Positions 1 to 8,324 of a DNA stretch of 12,139 nt are shown here, piece after piece (the first letter of the stretch is position 1; every line of letters starts with the position of its first letter). The stretch is from contig JAIRLT010000205.1 in assembly GCA_031259225.1 (NCBI GenBank), positions 1 to 12,139 on the forward strand, read 5' to 3'. Below the pieces are notes generated by a model, which did not search any database, was not told the origin of the DNA, and saw nothing but the letters and a program-made list of their open reading frames with translations. Made by a program: the position numbers and the translations under genes. The DNA comes from Prevotellaceae bacterium. GTDB lineage: Bacteria; Bacteroidota; Bacteroidia; Bacteroidales; UBA932.

Positions 1-2001
1 AAACCCGGCGGAAAAGTAATAAAAAATTTGACAGACGGTAAATATTCCGGCGCTTTGTATGCCGTAAATCCAAAGTCCGGCAATATACAGGGTATCCGTT
101 CGTTTCGCACGGTTGAAGAATTGCCGCCGGTAGATTTAGCCATACTTGCCATTCCGGCGGCGGCATGCCCTGCGGCAGTGGAAACATTGGCAAAACAAAA
201 AAATACCAAAGCATTTATTATCCTCTCGGCGGGCTTCCACGAAGAAAACGAAGCCGGCGCCGCATTGGAAGCGCAAATAGTGAAAACGGCGAATGATGCC
301 GGCGCCAGCCTTATCGGACCGAACTGCATCGGCGTTTTGACGATGCATTATACAGGCGTTTTTACTACGCCTGTTCCCGAATTATCGCCCACAGGCGTTG
401 ATTTTATTACCGGTTCGGGAGCTACAGCCGTCTTTATCCTTGACGCCGCCATGCAAAACGGATTGCGCTTTTCAAGCGTCTATTCGGTGGGCAACAGTGC
501 GCAAACCGGCGTGGAAGAAGTGTTGGAATATATGGACAACACATACTCCCACGGCACAAGCGCAAAAGTAAAAATGCTCTATGTAGAGGGTATCCACAAT
601 CCGGGAAAGTTATTGAAACATGCCTCGTCGCTGGTGCGTAAAGGAGCGCGGATAGCGGCTATTAAGGCAGGCAGCAGCACGGCGGGCAGCCGGGCAGCCT
701 CGTCGCACACGGGAGCCTTAGCCACACCCGATGCAGCGGTAGATGCACTTTTCCGCAAGGCGGGAATTATCCGCTGTTACAGCCGCAGTGAACTGGTAAC
801 CGTAGCGGGCATACTCGCCAGCCCTCTGCCGGAAGGAAAAAATATAGCCATCATCACGCATGCCGGAGGTCCGGCGGTGATGCTGACCGATGCGTTGTCG
901 CACAACGGTGTTGACGTGCCGGCTATCGGCGGCGATAAGGCGGCGGAATTGCTGGCAAAGCTGTTTCCCGGTTCGTCGGTGGCTAATCCCATTGACTTTC
1001 TGGCGACCGGTACAGCCGCTCAATTGGCGCATATCATTGACGCCTGCAACAACGATTTTGCAGGGATTGACGCAATGACCGTTATTTTCGGTAGCCCCGG
1101 ACTGGTACACGTGTTTGATGTGTACGATGTGATAAGCGAAAAAATGAAAACCTCCGGCAAGCCCATTTACCCGGTAATGCCGACAGTGATTAACTCACGG
1201 GAAGAGATTGCCGCTTTTATCGCCAAAGGACATGTAACTTTTCCCGACGAAGTGATTTTCGGTCATGCGCTGGCAAAAGTATTAAATAATATGCCCCCTC
1301 CGGCTGCGGAACAACGTGTTTCCGGTGCGCCGCTCGATTACCAAGCCATTCGCGTGCTTGTCGAACAGGCGGGTGATGGCTATTTGCCGCCGCAAAAAGT
1401 GCAACAATTATTGGATGCGGCAGGCATACCGCGCGCCGGCGAAATAGTTGCCGCATCGGCGGAAGAAGCTGTGAAAGCCGCAGAGGAATTAGGTTTCCCG
1501 GTAGTGATGAAAGTCGTCGGTCCTGTCCATAAATCCGACGTGGGCGGCGTGGCGCTGGATATAAAAGACGCTGCAAATGTACGTAAGGAATTTGAACGGA
1601 TGATAAAAATCCAGGATACTACGGCTGTCCTCTTGCAGCCCTTGTTGAGCGGCGTACAACTCTTTGCCGGCGCCAAGCGCGAACAGCCTTTTGGACACAT
1701 GGTGCTATACGGTTTGGGCGGTATCTTCGTGGAAGCGTTGCATGACGTGAGCGCTTGCCTTGCGCCTGTTTCGCCATACGAAGCCGGTGAGATGATACGC
1801 CGGTTGCGCGGTTATAAAATCCTTCAAGGTATCCGCGGGCAAGCGCCGGTTGATGAACAGCGCTTTATTGACGTCGTGGTGCGCATTTCAGGCTTGTGCG
1901 AAGCTGCGCCGGAAATCGCCGAGATGGACTTAAATCCCTTGCTGGGCGCTGCCGGCAAAGTAGTAGCAGTGGATGCACGCATCCGGATTGAAAAAAATTA
2001 A
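1..2001 (+). CDS. Acetate/acyl-CoA ligase (ADP-forming), fused alpha-beta subunits, 5' end cut off by window edge
   Basis: The enzyme interconverts acyl-CoA, ADP and phosphate with the free acid, CoA and ATP; in fermenters it usually makes ATP from acetyl-CoA in the cytoplasm. The frame is open from base 1 (KPGGKVIKNL...), before any start codon. That matches the inside of the N-terminal CoA-binding domain, so I infer that roughly 20-30 residues lie upstream; the TTG at 28 is not a credible start. Counting codons from base 1, the order is CoA-binding Rossmann domain (about 1-130), succinyl-CoA-ligase-like domains (about 150-440) and ATP-grasp domain (about 455-666). The phosphorylatable histidine is H236 in SSHTGAL. 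A second conserved histidine is H510 in HKSDVGG of the ATP-grasp part, and EMDLNPLL near the end fits the metal/nucleotide site. Nothing looks broken. The exact acid used cannot be read from sequence. It ends just before a repeat-filled spacer. Confidence 0.9.
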   Translation, partial: KPGGKVIKNLTDGKYSGALYAVNPKSGNIQGIRSFRTVEELPPVDLAILAIPAAACPAAVETLAKQKNTKAFIILSAGFHEENEAGAALEAQIVKTANDAGASLIGPNCIGVLTMHYTGVFTTPVPELSPTGVDFITGSGATAVFILDAAMQNGLRFSSVYSVGNSAQTGVEEVLEYMDNTYSHGTSAKVKMLYVEGIHNPGKLLKHASSLVRKGARIAAIKAGSSTAGSRAASSHTGALATPDAAVDALFRKAGIIRCYSRSELVTVAGILASPLPEGKNIAIITHAGGPAVMLTDALSHNGVDVPAIGGDKAAELLAKLFPGSSVANPIDFLATGTAAQLAHIIDACNNDFAGIDAMTVIFGSPGLVHVFDVYDVISEKMKTSGKPIYPVMPTVINSREEIAAFIAKGHVTFPDEVIFGHALAKVLNNMPPPAAEQRVSGAPLDYQAIRVLVEQAGDGYLPPQKVQQLLDAAGIPRAGEIVAASAEEAVKAAEELGFPVVMKVVGPVHKSDVGGVALDIKDAANVRKEFERMIKIQDTTAVLLQPLLSGVQLFAGAKREQPFGHMVLYGLGGIFVEALHDVSACLAPVSPYEAGEMIRRLRGYKILQGIRGQAPVDEQRFIDVVVRISGLCEAAPEIAEMDLNPLLGAAGKVVAVDARIRIEKN

Positions 2002-2014
2002 GAATTATGAATTA

Positions 2015-2086
2015 ATGTGATGATATGACGATGTGGTGATGTGATAATTGGCTGGCGCATCAACCCCACTAACCACTAATCACTAT
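2015..2086. repeat. Modular repeat, copy A: period-8 array, core, period-7 array
   Basis: The left arm is a degenerate 8-base tandem repeat, four units: ATGTGATG, ATATGACG, ATGTGGTG, ATGTGATA (2015-2046). It runs into the core AATTGGCTGGCGCATCAACC (2046-2065). The right arm is a 7-base repeat, three units: CCACTAA, CCACTAA, TCACTAT (2066-2086). The core matches three others around uvrA. In this copy only its left half is well kept, so the palindrome is degraded. No coding potential is evident. Confidence 0.7.
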
Positions 2087-2135
2087 GAATTACCCTTGAA
2101 AGTAAGAATAGCCTCGTTGACGGGCGGCAATTAAG

Positions 2136-2194
2136 AATTATGAGTTATGAATTAGCTGGCGCGCCAGCCAATCAGAAATTAGAAATCAGAAATT
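2136..2194. repeat. Modular repeat, copy B: period-7 array, perfect palindrome core, 14-base direct repeat
   Basis: The left arm is a 7-base repeat: AATTATG, AGTTATG, AATTAGC (2136-2156). The core is AATTAGCTGGCGCGCCAGCC (2150-2169) and contains the perfect 14-base palindrome GCTGGCGCGCCAGC (2155-2168), a sharp GC spike in AT-rich DNA. The right arm is ATCAGAAATT repeated at 14-base spacing (2171-2180 and 2185-2194). The second of these units overlaps the TTG start of uvrA. The palindrome could form a hairpin but has no T-run after it, so it is not a standard terminator. Confidence 0.75.
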
Positions 2195-5018
2195 GGAAAC
2201 ACAGGAATACATATATATTAAAGGTGCGCGGGTACATAACCTTAAAGATATTGAACTAAAAATCCCGCGCGATAAGTTAATCGTTATAACAGGACTGTCC
2301 GGTTCGGGGAAATCTACATTGGCTTTCGACACCATTTTTGCAGAGGGGCAACGGCGTTATGTCGAAAGCCTGTCGGCGTATGCGCGGCAGTTTATGGGGC
2401 GCATCAGTAAACCCGATGTGGATATTATTACCGGCATCCCGCCCGCTATTGCTATCGAACAGAAAGTAAATGCACGCAACGCGCGATCAACAGTAGGCAC
2501 TTCTACTGAAATAAACAATTACCTGCGGTTGCTTTATGCCCGCATAGGACATACGTTTTCGCCTGTTTCAGGAAAAGAAGTGAAACATGATACGGTAACG
2601 GATGTGGTGAATTTCATTGCCGGATTGCCGGAAGGAACAAAGTTGTATATCCTGTCGCCACTGGTGTTGCCGGAAGGGATGGGGTTGATAGAAAAATTGA
2701 TGCTGTTGCAGCAAGAAGGGTTCACGCGCCTCGAAATAGCGGGAGAGGTAATGAATATCGAGGAAGTGCTGCCGAAGGAGGAGGCTTACAGGGATGCCCC
2801 CATCCGCCTGTTGATTGACCGCGTAACGGCAACGAACGATGTAGATACATTGAGCCGCATTGCCGACAGCGTGCAGACAGCTTTTGCCGAAGGCGACGGG
2901 ATATGTTACGTAGAAGAACCGCAGGGCGGGCAGGTAGCGCAAATATTCTCATCGCGTTTTGAAGCGGACGGCATTAAGTTTGAAGAACCGACCGAACACC
3001 TGTTTTCTTTCAACAACCCCTTAGGCGCTTGCCCCCGCTGCGAAGGCAATGGCAAAACGTTCGGTATTGACGAAGATTTGGTTATTCCCGACAGGTCGCT
3101 GTCGATATATAACAACGCTGTCCATTGCTGGCGCAGCAAAATAACGAAGGAATACAGGGAAAAATTAATTTACCTGGCACAAATCCTCAAATTCCCGATA
3201 CATAAGCCCTATAGCGCATTAACCGAAGAACAAAAAGATTTGCTATGGAACGGTAACATATATTTTAGCGGTATCAACGGTTGTTTCCGCATGCTGGAAA
3301 GCAACAGACACAAGATCCCATACCGTATAATATTGAACCGTTATATGGGCAAAACAACCTGTCCCGAATGCAAAGGCTTTCGCTTGCGTAAGGAAGCGAA
3401 CTACGTACGCGTGGGCGGGAAAACTTTTTGCGACTTGATGCAGATGACGGTGGAAGACCTTTTTGACTTTTTGCAGCGCTTGACACTCTCCGGCTATGAG
3501 CAGAAAATAGCCGGGCGCATATTGCTGGAAATCCGCAACCGGTTACAATTTTTGATAAACGTCGGGTTGGGTTACCTGACGCTACTGCGCACTTCCAATA
3601 CCTTGAGCGGCGGCGAGATCCAGCGCATCAACCTTGCCACATCGCTGGGTAGTGGGCTGGTGGGCTCGCTGTATATTTTGGACGAGCCGTCTATTGGGTT
3701 GCACCCACGCGATACGCAACGGCTGGTAAAAGTATTGAAACAACTGCGCGACTTGGGAAACACGGTGATTGTAGTGGAACATGAAGAAGAAATTATTCGT
3801 GCGGCAGATGAAATTATTGATATTGGTCCGTTGTCGGGACGGCATGGCGGGAAAGTCGTATTCCAGGGGGCATTGTCCTCCGAAAAAAAATTGCCGGAAA
3901 CAGGGAAATCAATTACCATAGACTACTTGACCGGCGTAGAAAAAATCGACGTTCCCGCACAGCGCAGGCAATTGAGAAACTATATCAAAGTACACGGCGC
4001 ACAGGAAAATAATTTGAAAAATATCAACGTGCGTTTCCCCCTGCAAGGCTTGGTAATCGTAACAGGCGTGAGCGGTAGCGGAAAATCGTCGCTGGTAAAA
4101 ACCATTTTGTACTCGGCAGTGGCGAAATATACCAAACAGTATAACGGCGAAAAAACCGGCAAGCATGAAAGGTTGAGCGGTGATTTGAACATTATCGAAT
4201 CGGTGGAAATGGTTGATCAAAACCCGATAGGCCGCTCCACGCGCTCGAACCCGATTACCTATGTCAAAGCATTCGATGAAATCAGGAAACTGTTTTCCGA
4301 ACAACCATACGCAAAAATGAATGGTTATGGCGTCAGCCATTTCTCCTTTAATATGCAAGGTGGGCGCTGCGAGGCATGCCTGGGCGAAGGAGTCATCAAT
4401 GTAGAAATGCAATTCATGGCGAATGTTACCCTGGTCTGTGAAGCCTGTGGCGGCAAGCGTTTCCAGCCGGACATCTTGAAAGTACGCTACAAAGGCTTTA
4501 ATATCGCCGATGTGCTGGATATGACCGTGAGTGAAGCCATCGAATTTTTCAGCACACAAAACAACAAGACGGCAAACCGGGTGGTAAACCGCTTAATCCC
4601 CTTGCTAAAAGTAGGACTGGGATATATCAGGCTGGGGCAGTCGAACAGTACCTTGAGCGGCGGTGAAAGCCAGCGCGTAAAATTAGCCTCTTTCCTTTCC
4701 AAAGAAGCCAACTCCGAATCCAAACTCCTTATCTTCGATGAGCCAACTATCGGCTTGCATTTCCACGACGTAAAAAAACTGATAGACATCTTCCAGTCAC
4801 TGATTGAGCAAGGGCATTCGATTGTACTGGTCGAACACAACCTCGATGTGATTAAGAACGCCGACTGGGTCATTGAACTGGGTCCCGATAGCGGCGAACA
4901 GGGCGGGCAAATAGTATTTGAAGGCACGCCCGAAGATATGCTAACCTGTACCGATTCACATACCGGAAAAGCGCTCATGAAAGTAATGGTTAATGGAGAG
5001 TTGAAAATGGAGAGTTGA
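2193..5018 (+). CDS. uvrA: UvrA, excinuclease ABC subunit A
   Basis: UvrA is the damage-sensing ATPase of nucleotide excision repair; as a dimer it loads UvrB onto lesions. At 941 aa it has family length. The first ATPase half has Walker A GLSGSGKST (K40), signature LSGGE (471-475) and Walker B ILDEPS (D497/E498). The second half has Walker A GVSGSGKSS (K631), signature LSGGE (821-825) and Walker B IFDEPT (D849/E850). The C-terminal zinc finger is complete: C726, C729, C749, C752. CxxC pairs also occur at 280/283 and 390/393, but the pair expected at 256/259 is F and D. The start is TTG at 2193: the frame has a TGA at 2148-2150, no ATG before the conserved YIYIKGARVHNL, and no clear Shine-Dalgarno, as is usual in Bacteroidota. 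The start codon and the last codons (NGELKMES) lie in short repeats. The 3' flank is a repeat spacer. Confidence 0.96.
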   Translation: METQEYIYIKGARVHNLKDIELKIPRDKLIVITGLSGSGKSTLAFDTIFAEGQRRYVESLSAYARQFMGRISKPDVDIITGIPPAIAIEQKVNARNARSTVGTSTEINNYLRLLYARIGHTFSPVSGKEVKHDTVTDVVNFIAGLPEGTKLYILSPLVLPEGMGLIEKLMLLQQEGFTRLEIAGEVMNIEEVLPKEEAYRDAPIRLLIDRVTATNDVDTLSRIADSVQTAFAEGDGICYVEEPQGGQVAQIFSSRFEADGIKFEEPTEHLFSFNNPLGACPRCEGNGKTFGIDEDLVIPDRSLSIYNNAVHCWRSKITKEYREKLIYLAQILKFPIHKPYSALTEEQKDLLWNGNIYFSGINGCFRMLESNRHKIPYRIILNRYMGKTTCPECKGFRLRKEANYVRVGGKTFCDLMQMTVEDLFDFLQRLTLSGYEQKIAGRILLEIRNRLQFLINVGLGYLTLLRTSNTLSGGEIQRINLATSLGSGLVGSLYILDEPSIGLHPRDTQRLVKVLKQLRDLGNTVIVVEHEEEIIRAADEIIDIGPLSGRHGGKVVFQGALSSEKKLPETGKSITIDYLTGVEKIDVPAQRRQLRNYIKVHGAQENNLKNINVRFPLQGLVIVTGVSGSGKSSLVKTILYSAVAKYTKQYNGEKTGKHERLSGDLNIIESVEMVDQNPIGRSTRSNPITYVKAFDEIRKLFSEQPYAKMNGYGVSHFSFNMQGGRCEACLGEGVINVEMQFMANVTLVCEACGGKRFQPDILKVRYKGFNIADVLDMTVSEAIEFFSTQNNKTANRVVNRLIPLLKVGLGYIRLGQSNSTLSGGESQRVKLASFLSKEANSESKLLIFDEPTIGLHFHDVKKLIDIFQSLIEQGHSIVLVEHNLDVIKNADWVIELGPDSGEQGGQIVFEGTPEDMLTCTDSHTGKALMKVMVNGELKMES

Positions 5019-5060
5019 AAGTTGAAAATTAGCTGACGCACCTGCAAATTCGTAATTCTT
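4994..5060. repeat. Modular repeat, copy C: 13-14-base array, core, period-7 array; overlaps the uvrA 3' end
   Basis: The left arm is TGGAGAGTTGAAAA (4994-5007), TGGAGAGTTGAAA (5008-5020) and a shortened GTTGAAAATT (5021-5030). The core is AATTAGCTGACGCACCTGCA (5027-5046), the most diverged of the four. The right arm AATTCGT, AATTCTT (5047-5060) also serves as the left arm of copy D, so the two elements are chained. The array covers the last codons and the stop codon (5016-5018) of uvrA. Confidence 0.65.
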
Positions 5061-5107
5061 AATTGGCTGGTGCGCCAGCCTAATCTGTAAATCCGTAAAT
5101 CTGTAAA
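5047..5107. repeat. Modular repeat, copy D: period-7 array, palindrome core, period-8 array
   Basis: The left arm is AATTCGT, AATTCTT, AATTGGC (5047-5067, period 7). The core is AATTGGCTGGTGCGCCAGCC (5061-5080), with GGCTGG and CCAGCC pairing across TGCG. It differs from copy B at only two of 20 positions. The right arm is a clean 8-base repeat, three units: TCTGTAAA, TCCGTAAA, TCTGTAAA (5084-5107), ending 7 bases before the promoter box of the next gene. Confidence 0.75.
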
Positions 5108-5114
5108 TTTTCTT

Positions 5115-5122
5115 TACCTTTG
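5115..5122 (+). promoter_or_regulatory. Bacteroidota-type -7 promoter box upstream of the helicase-nuclease gene
   Basis: TACCTTTG matches the Bacteroidota sigma-70 -7 consensus TAnnTTTG exactly and lies 31 bases before the ATG at 5154. No clear TTG-type -33 box is seen at the usual distance; that stretch is occupied by the TCTGTAAA repeat. The box is convincing, but promoter strength is uncertain. Confidence 0.55.
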
Positions 5123-5153
5123 CGTGGAATAAAGATAAACAAGCGACTTATTC

Positions 5154-8100
5154 ATGCCTCTGGCTACTTATATAGCATCTGCGGGTTCGGGGAAAACGTA
5201 TGCGCTCACAAACGCTTACCTTCGCCTGCTGTTGTCGTCCCCGGCTACGGTGGCGGGTTACCGGCAATTGTTGGCTATTACGTTTACCAACAAAGCGGCA
5301 GGGGAAATGAAAACACGCATCGTAGCACACTTGAACGAATTGGCTACCGGCGATGATGCTGATGTTTCCCGGCAGTTTTGTGACGCGCTTGCCCTCTCAC
5401 CGGGGGAATTGCGCGACCGTTCTGTTGCCTTGCGTTCTGCCATTTTGCACGATTATTCGCATTTCTCGGTTTCAACGATTGATGCATTTTTCCAGAAGAT
5501 TGTACGCGCTTTTTTGCGCGAAATGGGTTTATTGCCGGGTTTTGCCTTGGAATTAGACAGCGGTCGTTTGCTTGATGAAGCGGTCGATGCGTTGTGGCAA
5601 GAGGCTGCGGCGAACCAACCCTTGCGCCGCCGGCTGGCGCACTTGATTAACCGGCGGATTGAAAACGGCAAATCATGGAATGCACGCGAAGAACTGAAAG
5701 CTATGGGCAGCGAGGTATTCAAAGAAGCGTTCCGGAGTTTCGGCAGCGGTTTTTTGGAGCAGACCTGCCGCGCAGGCTTTTTACATGGCTATGAAACCAC
5801 CTTGAAGAAAATAGTGGCATATTTCACCAAAACCATGCAGGATACAGGAAAGAAAGCTTTGCAAATTTTGTTGGAAAACAACATAGCCGTAACGGATTTT
5901 AAGTATAAGACGGCAAGTTTTGCCAATTACTTTAATAAATTAGCCGGCGGAACGAAAGATTACGCTCCCGGCGTTCGAGCGTCGGAAGCGTTGAACAACG
6001 TGGATAAGTGGCTGACAGGCGATGCCGGCAAGGATGCGGTAATACAAGCGACAGTGTTTCCCTTAGTCAATCCGCTGTTGCAGCAGGCGATGACATGTTA
6101 TGAAGAGCATTTTACGGATTACCTTACAGCGTATGAAATCCTGAAAAACTTTTACAGCATGGCTTTGTTGGCTGATGTGGCAAACAAAGTAACCGCCATA
6201 GCCAATGAAGAAAATTTATTGCTCATTAGCGACACTTTATATTTATTGCGGAAATTGATTGGCGATAACGACGCGCCATTTGTCTATGAAAAAGCCGGCG
6301 TCTATTACCGTTCGTTCCTGTTGGACGAATTCCAGGACACGTCGAATATGCAATGGGAAAGTTTGCGCCCGTTGCTGTTAAATGGCTTGTCCGAAGGCGG
6401 TGAAACATTGGCGGTAGGCGACGTCAAACAATCTATCTATCGTTGGCGCAACGGCGACTGGCGAATTCTGGCGCAAGGCATTTATGATGATTTTGCGGCA
6501 TTCGGTTCGCAACGGGTAACACTGGATACCAATTGGCGCAGCAGGGAAATTATCGTGAACACGAATAACGGGATTTTTTCCCGTCTGCCAGCCCTACTGC
6601 AACAACAGTTGAACGCCTGTATCGACGAGGCGGAAATACCACTGGACAGTGAACAGGCAAAATCGTTGCGCACTATCATCACGGATGCTTATAGCGGAGC
6701 GCAACAAAAAGTATCGCCTGGGAAAAGCGGTTCGGGAGGCTATGTGCACATCGAAACGGTAACAGCGCCTGACGTGCAGGATGACATGCCGCCGCCTACG
6801 GCAAAAGAAACAGTATTGCAACGTTTGCCGTTATTGGTTGCGGAACTGCAAGATCGTGGCTATCATCCGTCGGATATTGCCATCCTGGCACGTTACGGGC
6901 GCGAGGGGCAGGAAATAGCCAATACACTGCTGCAATACAGACAAACATCCGGCGACACAGCGCATTGCTTTGAAGTGCTTTCGCAAGACTCCTTATATTT
7001 GGCGCATGCGCCGGTGGTGCAGTTTGTGATAGCGGTGTTGCAATGCACCGTGTCATCCGGGACAATTTGCAGGGCAGTTGCCAACCGCTACCTGCAACGC
7101 TTTTTGCCGGAAGCAAAAATAACCAATGTATGGTTGGAAAAGTTGCTTTACCGTCCAATGACCGAAGCTGTCGAAACCATCATCACGCACTTCCGTTTGC
7201 ACGAAGAACCTGCAAATTGGGCGTTCTTGCAGGAATTGCAGGATGTGGCGCTGGCGTATGCCAACCGCGAGCGCAACGATATTTTCAGTTTCCTCGAATA
7301 TTGGAAAAATGCGGGCGGCAATTGTAAGTTATCTATGGTCGAGGGTAGCAACGCCATACGGATACTCACTATTCATAAATCGAAAGGCTTACAGTTCCCG
7401 GTAGTCATCGTGCCGTTTTGCAGTTGGAGCATTGAGCCGAAAAGCAATTCGTTGATTTGGATTAAAGCCGGCAAAGAACCGTTTGCAGCTCCCGGGTACC
7501 TGCCGTTGAATTACACGAATGCGCTCGCCGGAACCTTTTTCAGCGCCGGTTATTGGATGGAACGCGCACAAGCGGCGATTGATAATTTGAATTTGCTGTA
7601 TGTGGCGTTTACCCGCGCCGAATCGGAGTTATACGCTTTTATACCACAACCGGCAAGAAAGAAAGAGCATACCTTCGCGCACATTCTTCCCGCTTTGTTA
7701 CAGCAGGAAAAATATACGGTGGGCATCCCGGCGCCGCACCAACCAGCCGGCAGTGAAATACCGGATACTTTTGGGTTGGAAAAATATATATCGTTGCCTT
7801 ACACAAATGCGTTGCGTGTAAAATATGCCGACGAACAGTCATCGGATATAGCTTCGGCGAGCGTGCGCGATTACGGTATTTTGATGCATCGCGCTTTTTC
7901 GTACATCGCCACGCCGGATGACATAAATGCTGCCATTGAAAAATTAGTGGACGATGGCTTTTTAACCAATGACGCCGGGCAGCGGAAAACCTTGCAAACA
8001 TTGCTGGAAAACGCCTTGAAACAACCCGGCGTAGCGGAATGGTTTGACGGAAGCTGGCAACTTTTTACGGAAACAAATTTATTGCTTCCATCCGGAACAC

Positions 8101-8324
8101 TTGCCAAACCTGCCCAACTGCGTCCCGACCGGGTGATGTTTCGCAATAACGAAGTGGTAGTGATTGATTATAAATTTGGTAAAACACAAGCGCCGCAACA
8201 TATCCAACAGGTAGAAGAATATATTTCATGTATGGAAGAAATGGGTTATACTTATGTACGTGGCTATTGTTGGTACATTTCGTTAGAACAAATAAAATGT
8301 GTTAAAACAAAAGATGCTATATAA
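5154..8324 (+). CDS. UvrD/RecB-family helicase with C-terminal PD-(D/E)XK nuclease (AddA/RecB-like)
   Basis: Predicted ATP-dependent helicase-nuclease that unwinds and trims double-strand DNA ends for RecA loading; cytoplasmic. The 1056 aa carry superfamily 1A motifs in order: Walker A ASAGSGKT (8-15), TFTNKAAGEM (43-52), DEFQD (391-395), VGDVKQSIYRWR (421-432), TIHKSKG (739-745) and LYVAFTRAE (815-823). The C-terminal nuclease looks intact: H912 in GILMHRAF, D992 in RPDRV, D1005 and K1007 in VVIDYKFGK, then a QQVEEY helix. This order fits AddA or RecB; I leave the symbol empty because no AddB or RecC partner lies beside it. The start is the ATG at 5154, placing Walker A at the very N terminus as is usual. 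It stands alone: uvrA lies 135 bases upstream behind repeats, and a new promoter follows. Its length is at the short end for AddA-type proteins. Confidence 0.9.
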   Translation: MPLATYIASAGSGKTYALTNAYLRLLLSSPATVAGYRQLLAITFTNKAAGEMKTRIVAHLNELATGDDADVSRQFCDALALSPGELRDRSVALRSAILHDYSHFSVSTIDAFFQKIVRAFLREMGLLPGFALELDSGRLLDEAVDALWQEAAANQPLRRRLAHLINRRIENGKSWNAREELKAMGSEVFKEAFRSFGSGFLEQTCRAGFLHGYETTLKKIVAYFTKTMQDTGKKALQILLENNIAVTDFKYKTASFANYFNKLAGGTKDYAPGVRASEALNNVDKWLTGDAGKDAVIQATVFPLVNPLLQQAMTCYEEHFTDYLTAYEILKNFYSMALLADVANKVTAIANEENLLLISDTLYLLRKLIGDNDAPFVYEKAGVYYRSFLLDEFQDTSNMQWESLRPLLLNGLSEGGETLAVGDVKQSIYRWRNGDWRILAQGIYDDFAAFGSQRVTLDTNWRSREIIVNTNNGIFSRLPALLQQQLNACIDEAEIPLDSEQAKSLRTIITDAYSGAQQKVSPGKSGSGGYVHIETVTAPDVQDDMPPPTAKETVLQRLPLLVAELQDRGYHPSDIAILARYGREGQEIANTLLQYRQTSGDTAHCFEVLSQDSLYLAHAPVVQFVIAVLQCTVSSGTICRAVANRYLQRFLPEAKITNVWLEKLLYRPMTEAVETIITHFRLHEEPANWAFLQELQDVALAYANRERNDIFSFLEYWKNAGGNCKLSMVEGSNAIRILTIHKSKGLQFPVVIVPFCSWSIEPKSNSLIWIKAGKEPFAAPGYLPLNYTNALAGTFFSAGYWMERAQAAIDNLNLLYVAFTRAESELYAFIPQPARKKEHTFAHILPALLQQEKYTVGIPAPHQPAGSEIPDTFGLEKYISLPYTNALRVKYADEQSSDIASASVRDYGILMHRAFSYIATPDDINAAIEKLVDDGFLTNDAGQRKTLQTLLENALKQPGVAEWFDGSWQLFTETNLLLPSGTLAKPAQLRPDRVMFRNNEVVVIDYKFGKTQAPQHIQQVEEYISCMEEMGYTYVRGYCWYISLEQIKCVKTKDAI

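Noticed and set aside
28..30. TTG as start of the acyl-CoA ligase
   Set aside because: The same frame is open to base 1 and encodes KPGGKVIKN, part of the CoA-binding domain, so the true start lies outside the window.
2091..2098. TACCCTTG as a promoter box for uvrA
   Set aside because: It has one mismatch to TAnnTTTG and no TTG box at a suitable distance upstream; too weak to annotate.
2155..2168. GC-rich palindrome as an intrinsic terminator of the acyl-CoA ligase gene
   Set aside because: No T-run follows, it lies about 150 bases past the stop, and the same core recurs elsewhere in a repeat setting.
3909..4559. Long open frame of 216 codons on the - strand opposite uvrA
   Set aside because: It lies wholly inside the well-supported uvrA gene, has no recognisable domain, and long antisense frames are common opposite genes with this codon use.
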